The notes under the pieces: model-generated
Seen by the model: only the letters and a program-made list of their open reading frames with translations
What the model was told of the DNA's origin: nothing
Databases searched by the model: none
In this document: positions 18,431-26,556 of the stretch, in pieces
Layout of the letters: each line of letters opens with the position of its first letter
Position numbering within the stretch: position 1 is the stretch's first letter
Source of the DNA: Scybalousia_A sp045221575
Lineage (GTDB): Bacteria; Bacteroidota; Bacteroidia; Bacteroidales; P3
NCBI GenBank assembly: GCA_045221575.1
Contig: JBGUWU010000010.1
Span: 31,927-95,926, forward strand
Length of the DNA stretch: 64,000 nt
Direction of reading: 5' to 3'
Position numbers and translations under genes: made by a program

Positions 18431-18466
18431 AAGGTTGCTTAACATTATTTGAGGTTAAGCAACCTT
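18431..18466 (-). terminator. Hairpin after purB
   Basis: A perfect 13-bp inverted repeat (AAGGTTGCTTAAC and GTTAAGCAACCTT) lies between purB and the ABC exporter gene. The T-run beyond it on the minus strand is short and interrupted. Confidence 0.55.
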
Positions 18467-18478
18467 AATGGGTTTATT

Positions 18479-19831
18479 TTAAATTTCTGGATATATTCCT
18501 ATATAGTTATGAGGAGTTATTTGTTTCATTCTTTGTTTTATCTCGTCGCTTACTTCCAAAGTATCAATAAATTCATGTATTATTTGCTTATTCATCTTTG
18601 TGTTTTTGCGAGTTAATTGTTTAAGAGTTTCGTATGGATTAGGATAGTCAATGCTTCTTAGAATAGTTTGCAAACCTTCAGCAACGACAGCCCAATTATT
18701 TTCTAAATCTTCTTCTAATGCTGGCTCGTTAAGTATAAGCTTGTTTATGCCTTTCTTTATAGAGTCTAATGCGATTAAAGTATGAGCTAAAGGAACGCCG
18801 ACATTTCTTGAAACAGTGCTATCTGTTAAATCTCTTTGCAAACGAGATATTGGCATTTTCATACTTAAATGAGTAAGAATAGCATTAGCCATTCCAAGAT
18901 TACCTTCTGCATTTTCAAAATCAATAGGATTAACTTTATGAGGCATAGCAGAAGAACCAACTTCACCTTGTTTTATTTTTTGTTTAAAATATTCCATAGA
19001 GATATAAAGCCAAATATCTCTACAAAAATCAATAAGTATGGTGTTTATTCTTCTAAGATTGTCAAAATATGCTGCTAAATTATCATAGTTTTCTATTTGT
19101 GTAGTGAATAGATCACGTTCTAATCCTAAAGAAGAAACAAATTCATCTGCAAAGTTAGTCCAATCTATGTTAGGGAAAGCGATATTGTGAGCATTAAAGT
19201 TACCTGTTGCACCTCCGAACTTAGCAGAGAAAGGAATGAAAGAAAAATATGCTAATTGTTTTTCTAATCTATAAGCAAAGACTTTTATTTCCTTACCCAA
19301 GCAAGTAGGAGAGGCTGGTTGTCCATGAGTATGAGCAAGCATAGGAACGTTTTTCCATTCTGTTGCTTTAGAGTTTATAAGATCAAGTATTTCATCTAAC
19401 ATAGGTAAAAGCACATCATCGTTACAATCTTTCAAAGAAAGAGGAACGGAAGTATTGTTTATGTCTTGAGAAGTTAAACCGAAATGAATATATTCTTTAT
19501 GTTTAGAAAGATTTAAGGCATCAAATTTTTCTTTAATAAAATATTCTACAGCCTTAACATCATGATTTGTTACTTTTTCTATGTCTTTTACTCGTTGAGC
19601 ATCTTCTACAGAGAAGTTTCTGTAAATATCTCTCAAACTTTCAAAGTTATCTTTGTTGAAATCTTTTAAAGCTTCTAAAGGAATATTACATAAAGCAATA
19701 AAGTATTCGATTTCTATTCTAACTCTGTATTGTATAAGTGCTTTTTCTGAAAAATAGTTTTCTAACTTTTCTACTTTGTTTCTATATCTCCCGTCAATAG
19801 GGCTAATTGCTAATAAACTATCCATATTCAT
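18479..19831 (-). CDS. purB: Adenylosuccinate lyase
   Basis: Catalyses two steps of purine synthesis: SAICAR to AICAR plus fumarate, and adenylosuccinate to AMP plus fumarate. It has 450 residues, like the E. coli type. It begins with the typical LLAISPIDGRYRNKV, has the catalytic-site HTHGQPASPT stretch, and carries the fumarase/lyase family signature GSSAMPHKVNP near residue 295. ATG codons at 19831 and 19825 are both possible starts; they differ by two residues. A possible promoter lies at 19863-19870, and a 13-bp hairpin follows the gene. Identification is secure. Confidence 0.95.
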   Translation of the reverse strand: MNMDSLLAISPIDGRYRNKVEKLENYFSEKALIQYRVRIEIEYFIALCNIPLEALKDFNKDNFESLRDIYRNFSVEDAQRVKDIEKVTNHDVKAVEYFIKEKFDALNLSKHKEYIHFGLTSQDINNTSVPLSLKDCNDDVLLPMLDEILDLINSKATEWKNVPMLAHTHGQPASPTCLGKEIKVFAYRLEKQLAYFSFIPFSAKFGGATGNFNAHNIAFPNIDWTNFADEFVSSLGLERDLFTTQIENYDNLAAYFDNLRRINTILIDFCRDIWLYISMEYFKQKIKQGEVGSSAMPHKVNPIDFENAEGNLGMANAILTHLSMKMPISRLQRDLTDSTVSRNVGVPLAHTLIALDSIKKGINKLILNEPALEEDLENNWAVVAEGLQTILRSIDYPNPYETLKQLTRKNTKMNKQIIHEFIDTLEVSDEIKQRMKQITPHNYIGIYPEI

Positions 19832-19862
19832 TATATGTTTTTATATGTTTTATTCAATAACG

Positions 19863-19870
19863 CAAATATA
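19863..19870 (-). promoter_or_regulatory. Possible -7 element for purB
   Basis: On the minus strand this reads TATATTTG, matching TAnnTTTG. No clear TTTG box lies 19-21 bp upstream. Confidence 0.35.
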
Positions 19871-19886
19871 ATTTAAAAATTGCTTT

Positions 19887-20624
19887 TTAAAATCTACGAT
19901 TTTGTAATAGTCCGCTATTAATTAGATTAAAGACATCTTTATTATGTAAAGATTTTTTAATGTATTCAATATGTCTCATGTTGTGTAAATCGGAACCTAA
20001 CAAATCTATGTATTCTTTTTCTACTAAGTATCTTGCAAACTTTAAAACATTCTTACCATAAAAGCCTGCCAAAGAACTAATATTCATCTGAAATAGTATA
20101 TTCCTATCCTTTAATTCATCTATTGCTTTCTTATCAAAAGGAAGAAAATCGACATATCTTTCAGGGTGTGCAAGAATAAGTTTGTATCCTGCTATTTGTA
20201 AATCGAAAATCAGATCTTTCCAATGAGTAGGAAAAGAATGGAAAGGAAACTCTATTAATAACCAACCGTCATTAAAACTCTTTAATTTATCTATTTTAAC
20301 AAGATGTCTGAAGTATTCGTCCATAGTGTGTTCTGCTCCAACTTCAAACTCCATGTTTATTCCTTGTTCATCGGCAGCTCTCTCTAATAATTCCAAACGC
20401 TTGTCGAAAGTATCGGTATCATTTTCAAAAGAACCGAAACGAACGTGTGGCGTTATTATCATTTTTCTGTATCCTAAGTTATACATCTCTTTTACTAACT
20501 CAAGAGATTCTTTCATAGAACTTGCTCCGTCATCTATACCAGGAATAACATGAGAATGTATATCGGTATGTAACCATTCAATATCTGCTTCTCTTTTTGT
20601 TGTATTTCCGAATAACCACCCCAT
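19887..20624 (-). CDS. CpsB/CapB-type protein-tyrosine phosphatase (PHP superfamily)
   Basis: Metal-dependent phosphatase of the PHP fold, the type that removes phosphate from capsule-export tyrosine kinases. It has 245 residues and no signal peptide. The metal-binding motif DIHSHVIPGIDDGA is near residues 20-33, with later ITPHV, ILAHPERY and GSDLHN motifs supplying more ligands. No capsule kinase or glycosyltransferase is nearby; rpe and a DEAD-box helicase lie upstream on the same strand, with 32 bp to rpe. The phosphatase assignment rests on family knowledge, and the real substrate in this cell is unknown. Confidence 0.82.
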   Translation of the reverse strand: MGWLFGNTTKREADIEWLHTDIHSHVIPGIDDGASSMKESLELVKEMYNLGYRKMIITPHVRFGSFENDTDTFDKRLELLERAADEQGINMEFEVGAEHTMDEYFRHLVKIDKLKSFNDGWLLIEFPFHSFPTHWKDLIFDLQIAGYKLILAHPERYVDFLPFDKKAIDELKDRNILFQMNISSLAGFYGKNVLKFARYLVEKEYIDLLGSDLHNMRHIEYIKKSLHNKDVFNLINSGLLQNRRF

Positions 20625-20656
20625 ACTCTTCTATTTATATGATTTCTTTTATATAC

Positions 20657-21304
20657 TTATTTCTTCAATTCTTCTATTGTTTGAGTAGGATTTTCAGAAG
20701 CAAATACAGCACTTCCTGCAACTAAAACATCTGCTCCTGTTTCATAAAGAAGAGAAGAGTTTTTTGTATTAACTCCACCATCTATCTCTATGAGAGTAGC
20801 TAAGTTCTGTTCTTTTATTAGTTTTTTCAGTTCTATTATTTTATTATAAGTGTTTTCAATAAACTTTTGTCCTCCAAATCCTGGATTAACACTCATCAAA
20901 CAAACAACATCACACAGATAAAGCACATCTTTTATTAAAGAAACATTAGTATGAGGATTAAGAACAACACCAGCTTTAAGCCCTAAATCTTTTATAGCAG
21001 ACAAAGAGCGATGTAAATGTCTGCATGCTTCATAATGAACAGTTATTATATCAGCTCCTACTTTCTTAAAATCTTCAAAGTATCTGTCAGGATCAACTAT
21101 CATCAAATGCACATCTAAAGGTTGTTGAGCATATTTCTTTATATATTTTATCACAGGTTGTCCAAAAGAAATATTAGGAACAAAGACTCCGTCCATAACA
21201 TCTACATGAACCCAATCGTTTTTGCTTTTGTTTAGCATTTCAATTGCTGCTCCTAATTCTCCGAAATTTGCTGAAAGTAATGATGCTGCAACTAATTTTG
21301 TCAT
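20657..21304 (-). CDS. rpe: Ribulose-phosphate 3-epimerase
   Basis: Interconverts ribulose 5-phosphate and xylulose 5-phosphate in the non-oxidative pentose phosphate pathway, as a TIM-barrel enzyme in the cytoplasm. It has 215 residues, the normal length. Visible motifs are SLLSANF at the N-terminus, HVDVMDGVFVPN near residue 33, LDVHLM, LMSVNPGFGGQ and the phosphate-binding EIDGGV plus ADVLVAGSAVF. It starts 18 bp after the DEAD-box helicase stop, so they are probably cotranscribed. Identification is secure. Confidence 0.95.
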   Translation of the reverse strand: MTKLVAASLLSANFGELGAAIEMLNKSKNDWVHVDVMDGVFVPNISFGQPVIKYIKKYAQQPLDVHLMIVDPDRYFEDFKKVGADIITVHYEACRHLHRSLSAIKDLGLKAGVVLNPHTNVSLIKDVLYLCDVVCLMSVNPGFGGQKFIENTYNKIIELKKLIKEQNLATLIEIDGGVNTKNSSLLYETGADVLVAGSAVFASENPTQTIEELKK

Positions 21305-21322
21305 ATCGTCTTATATTTTTTA

Positions 21323-23080
21323 TTATCTTCGTCTATTTCTTTTGTTTTTATTATCTCTATCCCTTCTTGTTTTCCCCTCTTTTCTGTTCTTGTTATCTCT
21401 TCTCTCTCTTGTGTTAGTTGATTTTCTTTCTTTATATTCTACTCCTTCGGCAAAATCAACAACTATTTCTCTACCTTTAATTATTCTTCCGTCCAAAGCA
21501 TCTTTAACCGCATCAGCACCATCGTTCTTTACTTCTACAAAAGAACATCTATCGGTAATGTCTATTTTTCCTATTTCTATTCTGCGATGAGGAGTATAAT
21601 CATTAATCATTCCTATTATTCTTTGAGGGACAACTTTATCTTTATAGCCAAGATTAATACTTAGAGTAGTAAATAAGCTTTTATCAAAGTGTCTTTCTCT
21701 CTTTTGTTTATTTCTTTGATTGTTTTCTCTGCGAATTTTTTCTTTTTCTAAACCTTCATCAATATTCAAATCAACAGCATCTCTATAGTAAGACAACAAA
21801 GAAGTAAATTCTAAGGAAACAAAGTGTTTTATCAACTCTTCTCTATCCATCCAAGAGAGTTTTTTGCTAATCTCAGGCAAGAATCTGTCTATCTCTTCAT
21901 AATCTGTTTCTACGTTTTCCACGCGATTAATCATATTGAAGAGTTGTTTTTTGCATACTTCTTGCCCTGTAGGTATCTTGGCTTTGGTTATCTCTTTCTT
22001 TAGAACTTTTTCAAGTTTTTTTATCTTATGCTTCTCTTTTAAATTGATAATAGCAATAGATATTCCTTGATTATCTGCTCTTCCTGTACGGCCAGAACGA
22101 TGTACATATTGTTCTAACTCATCAGGTAACTCATAGTTTATTACATGAGTTAGGTTATTAACATCTAATCCACGAGCAGCAACATCTGTAGCCACAAGCA
22201 TCTGAATGTTTCTCAAACGAAAACGACTCATTACATGATCTCTTTGTGCTTGAGATAAATCGCCGTGAAGACTGTCTGCATTGTAGCCGTCTTTTATTAG
22301 CATATCGGCTACTTCTTGTGTTTCTACTTTTGTTCTACAAAAGATTATACCATAGATATTAGGATAAAAGTCTGCAATACGCTTCAAAGCAAGATAGCGA
22401 TCTTTTTGATGAACTAAATAATAAAAATGTTGAACGTTGTCAGAGCCTTGATTTCTTTCTCCTATTTGAATACGAACAGGATTAGAGATGTATTCTTTTG
22501 CTATCTGTTCAACTTCTTTTGGCATCGTTGCAGAAAAAAGATAAGTATTCTTGTTTTCAGAAGTAGCACTCAATATGTTATCCAAATCATCTTTAAATCC
22601 CATATTAAGCATTTCGTCCGCTTCATCTAAAACCATATAGTTTATGGCTGAAATATCTATCTTCTTCCTTAATAAAAGGTCGTTCAATCTTCCAGGAGTT
22701 GCAACTACAATCTGAGGATTTTTTTTCAAATCTTTTATTTGTAGTTCTATAGATGCACCTCCATAAACAGGAACAATCTTAGCTGATTTTAAATATTTGG
22801 AATATTTTTTTAAATCATTAGCTATTTGAATGCAAAGCTCTCGTGTTGGGCAAAGTACAAGGGCTTGAACATCTTTGTTTTCAAAATCAATTCTGTTTAT
22901 GATAGGAAGACCAAAGGCGGCAGTTTTTCCTGTTCCTGTTTGAGCCAAAGCAATAAGATTAATATCATTGTAAAGTATAGTAGGTATTGCTTGTTCTTGC
23001 ACAGGCATAGGAGTTTTAAACCCTAAATCTTCTATAGCTTTGTTTATCTCTTCTTTAAATCCAAATTCTTTAAAATCCAT
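21323..23080 (-). CDS. DEAD-box RNA helicase (DeaD/CshA type)
   Basis: ATP-dependent RNA helicase of 585 residues. Domain 1 has the Q motif (GFKTPMPVQEQAIP), Walker A AQTGTGKTAA near residue 46, PTREL, DEAD near residue 152 and SAT. Domain 2 has ATDVAARGLDV and HRSGRTGRA. A DbpA-like RNA-binding domain follows at about residues 465-545. The tail is a basic Arg/Lys/Asn-rich stretch (RRDNKNRKEG and similar) that likely binds RNA non-specifically. The layout matches DeaD/CsdA helicases involved in ribosome assembly and RNA decay, especially in the cold. pdxJ ends 14 bp upstream. Confidence 0.9.
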   Translation of the reverse strand: MDFKEFGFKEEINKAIEDLGFKTPMPVQEQAIPTILYNDINLIALAQTGTGKTAAFGLPIINRIDFENKDVQALVLCPTRELCIQIANDLKKYSKYLKSAKIVPVYGGASIELQIKDLKKNPQIVVATPGRLNDLLLRKKIDISAINYMVLDEADEMLNMGFKDDLDNILSATSENKNTYLFSATMPKEVEQIAKEYISNPVRIQIGERNQGSDNVQHFYYLVHQKDRYLALKRIADFYPNIYGIIFCRTKVETQEVADMLIKDGYNADSLHGDLSQAQRDHVMSRFRLRNIQMLVATDVAARGLDVNNLTHVINYELPDELEQYVHRSGRTGRADNQGISIAIINLKEKHKIKKLEKVLKKEITKAKIPTGQEVCKKQLFNMINRVENVETDYEEIDRFLPEISKKLSWMDREELIKHFVSLEFTSLLSYYRDAVDLNIDEGLEKEKIRRENNQRNKQKRERHFDKSLFTTLSINLGYKDKVVPQRIIGMINDYTPHRRIEIGKIDITDRCSFVEVKNDGADAVKDALDGRIIKGREIVVDFAEGVEYKERKSTNTRERRDNKNRKEGKTRRDRDNKNKRNRRR

Positions 23081-23093
23081 TTTAAACTAAAAT

Positions 23094-23804
23094 CTACTTA
23101 ACCTTATCTTTATATTGTTTAATTGTTTCTTCTAAACCTAAGTAAAGAGCATCGCAAATAAGAGCATGACCTATTGACACTTCAAGTAAGTTAGGTATGT
23201 TTTTGCAGAAATATTGCAAGTTCTCTAATGATAAATCATGACCTGCATTTAATCCTAAACCACATTCTTCTGCTATTTTTGCTGCTTTAACAAATGGAGC
23301 AATCGCTTCTTCTCTGTTGTTGGCATAGTTTTCTGCATAAGACTGAGTATAAAGTTCTACTCTGTCAGCTCCACATTCTTTTGCACCTCGTATCATATCT
23401 TCATTAGCATCAACAAATAAAGATACTCTGCAAATAGGTTGTAGTTCTTTTATTATTTTTTGTAGGAGTTCTTTGTTTTTTATGGTATCCCAACCATGAT
23501 TAGATGTTAATTGATTAGGTGCATCAGGTACAAGAGTTGCTTGAGCAGGTCTAATATCTTTTACTATCTGTATATATCTTTCATCAGGATAACCTTCAAT
23601 ATTAAATTCTGTTCTTACAACTTGTTTTAAATCATAAACATCTTTTTTAGTTATATGTCTTTCGTCAGGGCGAGGGTGTACAGTTATTCCTTCTGCACCA
23701 AACTTTTCACAATCCATAGCCACTTGAATAAGATTAGGATTGTTACCTCCTCGTGCATTTCTAAGAGTTGCTACTTTGTTAATATTAACACTAAGTCTTG
23801 TCAT
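23094..23804 (-). CDS. pdxJ: Pyridoxine 5'-phosphate synthase
   Basis: Condenses 3-amino-2-oxopropyl phosphate with 1-deoxyxylulose 5-phosphate to make pyridoxine 5'-phosphate, in the DXP-dependent vitamin B6 route. It has 236 residues, the normal length. It begins with LSVNINKVATLRNARG and carries EGITVHPRPDERHI, FVDANEDMI, GADRVELYT, GLNAGHDL and VSIGHALICDALYLG, all typical. PLP made by this route would serve KamA and alanine racemase in this window. It heads the run pdxJ, DEAD-box helicase, rpe, with a possible promoter 33 bp upstream. Confidence 0.95.
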   Translation of the reverse strand: MTRLSVNINKVATLRNARGGNNPNLIQVAMDCEKFGAEGITVHPRPDERHITKKDVYDLKQVVRTEFNIEGYPDERYIQIVKDIRPAQATLVPDAPNQLTSNHGWDTIKNKELLQKIIKELQPICRVSLFVDANEDMIRGAKECGADRVELYTQSYAENYANNREEAIAPFVKAAKIAEECGLGLNAGHDLSLENLQYFCKNIPNLLEVSIGHALICDALYLGLEETIKQYKDKVK

Positions 23805-23836
23805 TTCTATAGTAATATATGTATTAAATCAAACTG

Positions 23837-23844
23837 CAAATTTA
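23837..23844 (-). promoter_or_regulatory. Possible -7 element for pdxJ
   Basis: It reads TAAATTTG on the minus strand, 33 bp before the pdxJ start. No convincing upstream TTTG box is seen. Confidence 0.4.
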
Positions 23845-23850
23845 CATAAA

Positions 23851-23949
23851 AATTTAGAAATTTTCTAATTTAATTAGAAATTAGTAATTAGAAATTAGTA
23901 ATTAGAAATTAGAAATTGGGGTGTCTTCGAAGAAGATAGACTAATTACA
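23851..23949. repeat. Heptad-repeat element, locus 3
   Basis: About eight units of ATTAGAA/ATTAGTA in register lead into the core GGGGTGTCTTCGAAGAAG, which is then followed by ATAGACTAATTAC. It fills the gap between pdxJ and the Nudix gene. It has a left array only. Confidence 0.7.
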
Positions 23950-23991
23950 ACAAAGCAATTGACGAATTATATTCTTTTGAAAGCTTTTTAA

Positions 23992-24771
23992 TTAAAATTC
24001 TAAACGGAAATTGTCTTGCTTTTTTTCTTCGTAGCGTTCTCTGTTGAACGTGTAGAGGAAAGCATTGCCATGTCTTTTTCTATGTTGTTGTTTTAAGTCG
24101 GTGTTATTGTTATTAATATAAGAATTAGAGAAATCTATTGCAAAATTTTCATCTAAGTTTGAGGTGTTGTCAAACTCGTCTTTAACTTTGTTGAGTATTC
24201 CCCAAGAGAGCATTTTCTTAAAGAAGTTTCTTCTATCAAAATGAACTCCGAGTATTGCTTCATAAAGAGTTTGAAGCTCCGTCATAGTAAATTCTTTGTC
24301 TAAAAGATCAAAACATATAGGTTCAAAATGTATTCTTTCTTTTAATTTTTGCAAAGCCACTATAAGAATATAGTCATGGTCAAAAGCTAAAGCAGGTACA
24401 TCTTTTAGTTTAAACCATTTTGCTTGTGCAGCATCATCGCCTGCCTGTACTTCTTGTTTTTTTACTAATGCAAGAAAAGCAATAGTTATGACTCTTTCTC
24501 GTGGATCACGATAAACAGAAGAGAAACACATTAATTGTTCCATTCTTTCGGCTTTGAAGTTGGTTTCTTCTTGTAACTCTCTTTTAGCACATTGTTCAAT
24601 GGTTTCATCTATGTTCATAAAACCACCAGGGAAAGCCCATGCACCTTTAAATGGTTCAATGTTTCGCTTAATAAGTAGTATGTTGAGGTCTTTCCCGTCA
24701 AATGAGAATATTACATTGTCTGCCGTAACAGCAGGGTGGGGATATTTGTATGTGTATTGTTTTTCTTCCAT
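23992..24771 (-). CDS. NrtR-like Nudix protein with C-terminal winged helix
   Basis: 259 residues. An N-terminal Nudix domain is followed by a region (about residues 155-230) resembling the winged helix of NrtR repressors, which control NAD or sugar genes. The Nudix box is nearly complete: Gly50, Glu56, Arg64-Glu65-Leu66, Glu68-Glu69, but the usual Gly after the EEx triplet is Asn71, so hydrolase activity may be reduced. The segment WGILNKVKDEF is in the expected helix-turn-helix area. No NAD or sugar operon adjoins it, so its target is unknown. It could also be a working ADP-ribose pyrophosphatase. Confidence 0.75.
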   Translation of the reverse strand: MEEKQYTYKYPHPAVTADNVIFSFDGKDLNILLIKRNIEPFKGAWAFPGGFMNIDETIEQCAKRELQEETNFKAERMEQLMCFSSVYRDPRERVITIAFLALVKKQEVQAGDDAAQAKWFKLKDVPALAFDHDYILIVALQKLKERIHFEPICFDLLDKEFTMTELQTLYEAILGVHFDRRNFFKKMLSWGILNKVKDEFDNTSNLDENFAIDFSNSYINNNNTDLKQQHRKRHGNAFLYTFNRERYEEKKQDNFRLEF

Positions 24772-24797
24772 CGCTTTGTATCAAATAGATTAGAATG

Positions 24798-24805
24798 CAA
24801 ATTTA
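24798..24805 (-). promoter_or_regulatory. Possible -7 element for the Nudix gene
   Basis: It reads TAAATTTG on the minus strand, 27 bp before the start, and overlaps the last codon of the VWA gene. Confidence 0.4.
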
Positions 24806-25546
24806 TATAATTTTGTTTAATTTTACGATATTATTTTTTTTAAAAGACTCGAAATCTCTTTTTGCTCTTCTGTTGAAAAGTTCTTTTCTTATGAATTCTC
24901 TTCGTTCTTCTTCCCTAAGACGAGCGTTTTGTTGTTCTTCTATTTTTCGCAAACGGTAATTTATTTCTGCACTATCATTCCATTCAGCACTTATTTCATT
25001 ATAGGCTTTTTTCATTCCATCTTCGTCGTGAGAAAAATGTACGAACCTATCAATAGATATGTTTTTTGCTACTTTCTCAACGTCATGGTTTGCTCCGATA
25101 TATATAAAGTTCCAACCTTTTTCCTTTAGTCTGTTTATTAGTTCTCTTATCTTATTTCCGCTGAATCTTACTGAAGCATTTTCGTATCCATCTGTGATTA
25201 TGGTAACATTAACAAAATAATCCTCTATTAATTCTAACCTTTCTTCCAACTTTGTAAGCGTTATGCCTATTGCATCGTACAAAGGAGTGGAACAACAAGG
25301 AACATATTCTCGCTCAGTCATTTTCTTTGCTTCTGAAATCTTTACATTGTTGTAAATGGTGCTAATTCCATGTCCGCAAAACGCATTCAATAACAAATAT
25401 TGTTGCTGTGTGTCTTTATACTGTTTTTGTGATGACTGTGCATTTTTGATGGTTTTATTTACTCCTTTTATAGCAGAATTTCTTATTCCGTACATAGAAC
25501 CACTTTTGTCAAGAATGATGACATTGAAAATTTTTGTCTTTTCCAT
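24803..25546 (-). CDS. Cytoplasmic von Willebrand factor A (VWA) domain protein
   Basis: A lone VWA domain of 247 residues with no signal peptide or membrane helix. The metal-ion-dependent adhesion site is complete: DKSGS at residues 13-17, the Thr in CSTPLYDAIG near residue 90, and TDGYEN near residue 125. The last 60 residues are charged and rich in Arg/Glu (a probable helix). It has its own well-spaced promoter and no obvious partner such as a MoxR ATPase. Cytoplasmic VWA proteins usually bind protein partners; none can be proposed here. Confidence 0.8.
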   Translation of the reverse strand: MEKTKIFNVIILDKSGSMYGIRNSAIKGVNKTIKNAQSSQKQYKDTQQQYLLLNAFCGHGISTIYNNVKISEAKKMTEREYVPCCSTPLYDAIGITLTKLEERLELIEDYFVNVTIITDGYENASVRFSGNKIRELINRLKEKGWNFIYIGANHDVEKVAKNISIDRFVHFSHDEDGMKKAYNEISAEWNDSAEINYRLRKIEEQQNARLREEERREFIRKELFNRRAKRDFESFKKNNIVKLNKII

Positions 25547-25596
25547 TTTCTTTAATTTTATTTGTTAATAATTTCTTTAATTGTGTTATTTTGACG

Positions 25597-25627
25597 CAAA
25601 ATTATAATAAATACTTAAAATGACAAA
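25597..25627 (-). promoter_or_regulatory. Bacteroidetes-type promoter of the VWA gene
   Basis: On the minus strand, TTTG (25624-25627), 19 bp, then TAATTTTG (25597-25604). Both boxes and the spacing fit the consensus. Confidence 0.6.
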
Positions 25628-25873
25628 GAAAAATATGTAAAAAATACACATTTGCTTTTATTTTTTAATTTAAATATTGATAATTAAGTTTATAAAATTT
25701 AAATTAATTTGTGTAAAAAATACTTTAAATTATAAAAAGAAGTAAATATTGTCAAATAAGATTATTTTCTTTTCTACTTTTTTTGCTTTCATTTAGAAAG
25801 GAATATTCTTTTGGATTACAAAAATATTACTTGGTATAAAAAAGAAAGGGGAAGAATGCTTTTGATTTCGCAT
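25628..25873. other. AT-rich gap without a gene
   Basis: Together with the promoter and terminator on either side this is a 391-bp gap. It is almost entirely A and T. I see no open frame, tRNA, strong hairpin or repeat family member in it. Confidence 0.6.
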
Positions 25874-25904
25874 AAAAAAAGTGCTAAGAATATTCTTAGC
25901 ACTT
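25874..25904 (-). terminator. Rho-independent terminator of the PepSY-like lipoprotein gene
   Basis: A perfect 26-bp palindrome (half AAGTGCTAAGAAT) at 25879-25904 is followed on the minus strand by seven T residues. Confidence 0.78.
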
Positions 25905-25937
25905 AGATATTTTATTTAGAAATAAAAGTGATGCGTT

Positions 25938-26387
25938 TTAATCTACAACTTTATTGAAATTACCTTTTAAATCAAATTGAAGATTAAGCTTTTCACCTTC
26001 TTTTTCTACAGGAATCAAATAAGATTTCTGATTTTTTATATCTGTGATATAAGCTTCTTTTATCTTGTATTCTGGATATTCGGCTTTAATATAGTCAGAT
26101 ATTGCACTTGGAATATATTCCATAGGTACAACGTACATCATTTCGGTTGAGGTGCGAGTGAATTTCATTATACAATCGTTATCCTCTGTTTTGAAATTGG
26201 CAAAATACACGGTAGAGTCTGCCATTTCCCATTTTACATTCTTTATATCAGAATAACGTTTTTGAAAATCCTTTACGTATCTTTCGGGTACATCTCTTTC
26301 ATCTACTGATTTGTAAGCAGATTTCTTTGTTCCTGAGCAGCCATAGATTACTAAGCCAGCCAATAATAACAATATGTATTTTTTCAT
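25938..26387 (-). CDS. PepSY-like periplasmic lipoprotein
   Basis: 149 residues with a lipoprotein signal: MKKY, a hydrophobic stretch, then Cys17 in VIYGCSG. After it comes one region with two short repeats of the form FQKRYSDIKNVKWEM... and YIKAEYPEYKIKEAY, which resembles the PepSY-like (DUF2874) fold common in Bacteroidetes secreted proteins. It stands alone, with a possible promoter upstream and a strong terminator downstream. Its role is unknown. Related proteins are thought to sit in the periplasm or on the outer membrane. Confidence 0.7.
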   Translation of the reverse strand: MKKYILLLLAGLVIYGCSGTKKSAYKSVDERDVPERYVKDFQKRYSDIKNVKWEMADSTVYFANFKTEDNDCIMKFTRTSTEMMYVVPMEYIPSAISDYIKAEYPEYKIKEAYITDIKNQKSYLIPVEKEGEKLNLQFDLKGNFNKVVD

Positions 26388-26418
26388 CGTTTATTTTAGA
26401 TTTTATTATTTTGAATTG

Positions 26419-26426
26419 CAAATTTA
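26419..26426 (-). promoter_or_regulatory. Possible -7 element for the PepSY-like gene
   Basis: It reads TAAATTTG on the minus strand, 32 bp before the start. Confidence 0.4.
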
Positions 26427-26499
26427 CACCTTTTTATAAAAATAACATATTTTTAATAAAAAAAATTCTGTTCGTAGTATATATTAAATAAAGATAATT

Positions 26500-26556
26500 T
26501 TTCTAATTTCAATTACTCACTACTAATTTCTAATTACTAATTCCAAATTAAGATTA
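26500..26556. repeat. Heptad-repeat locus 4 (array only)
   Basis: Units of TTTCTAA/TTACTAA, some altered, run up to the stop of the P-loop gene. The GGGGTGGCTTCG core is absent. Confidence 0.6.

Noticed and set aside
23851..23949. Heptad arrays as a CRISPR array
   Set aside because: The units are only 7 bp, directly adjacent and without spacers, and no cas gene is in the window.
25605..25873. AT-rich gap as a replication origin or transferred island
   Set aside because: No repeated 9-mers or strand-asymmetric genes are seen; other gaps in this genome are similarly AT-rich.
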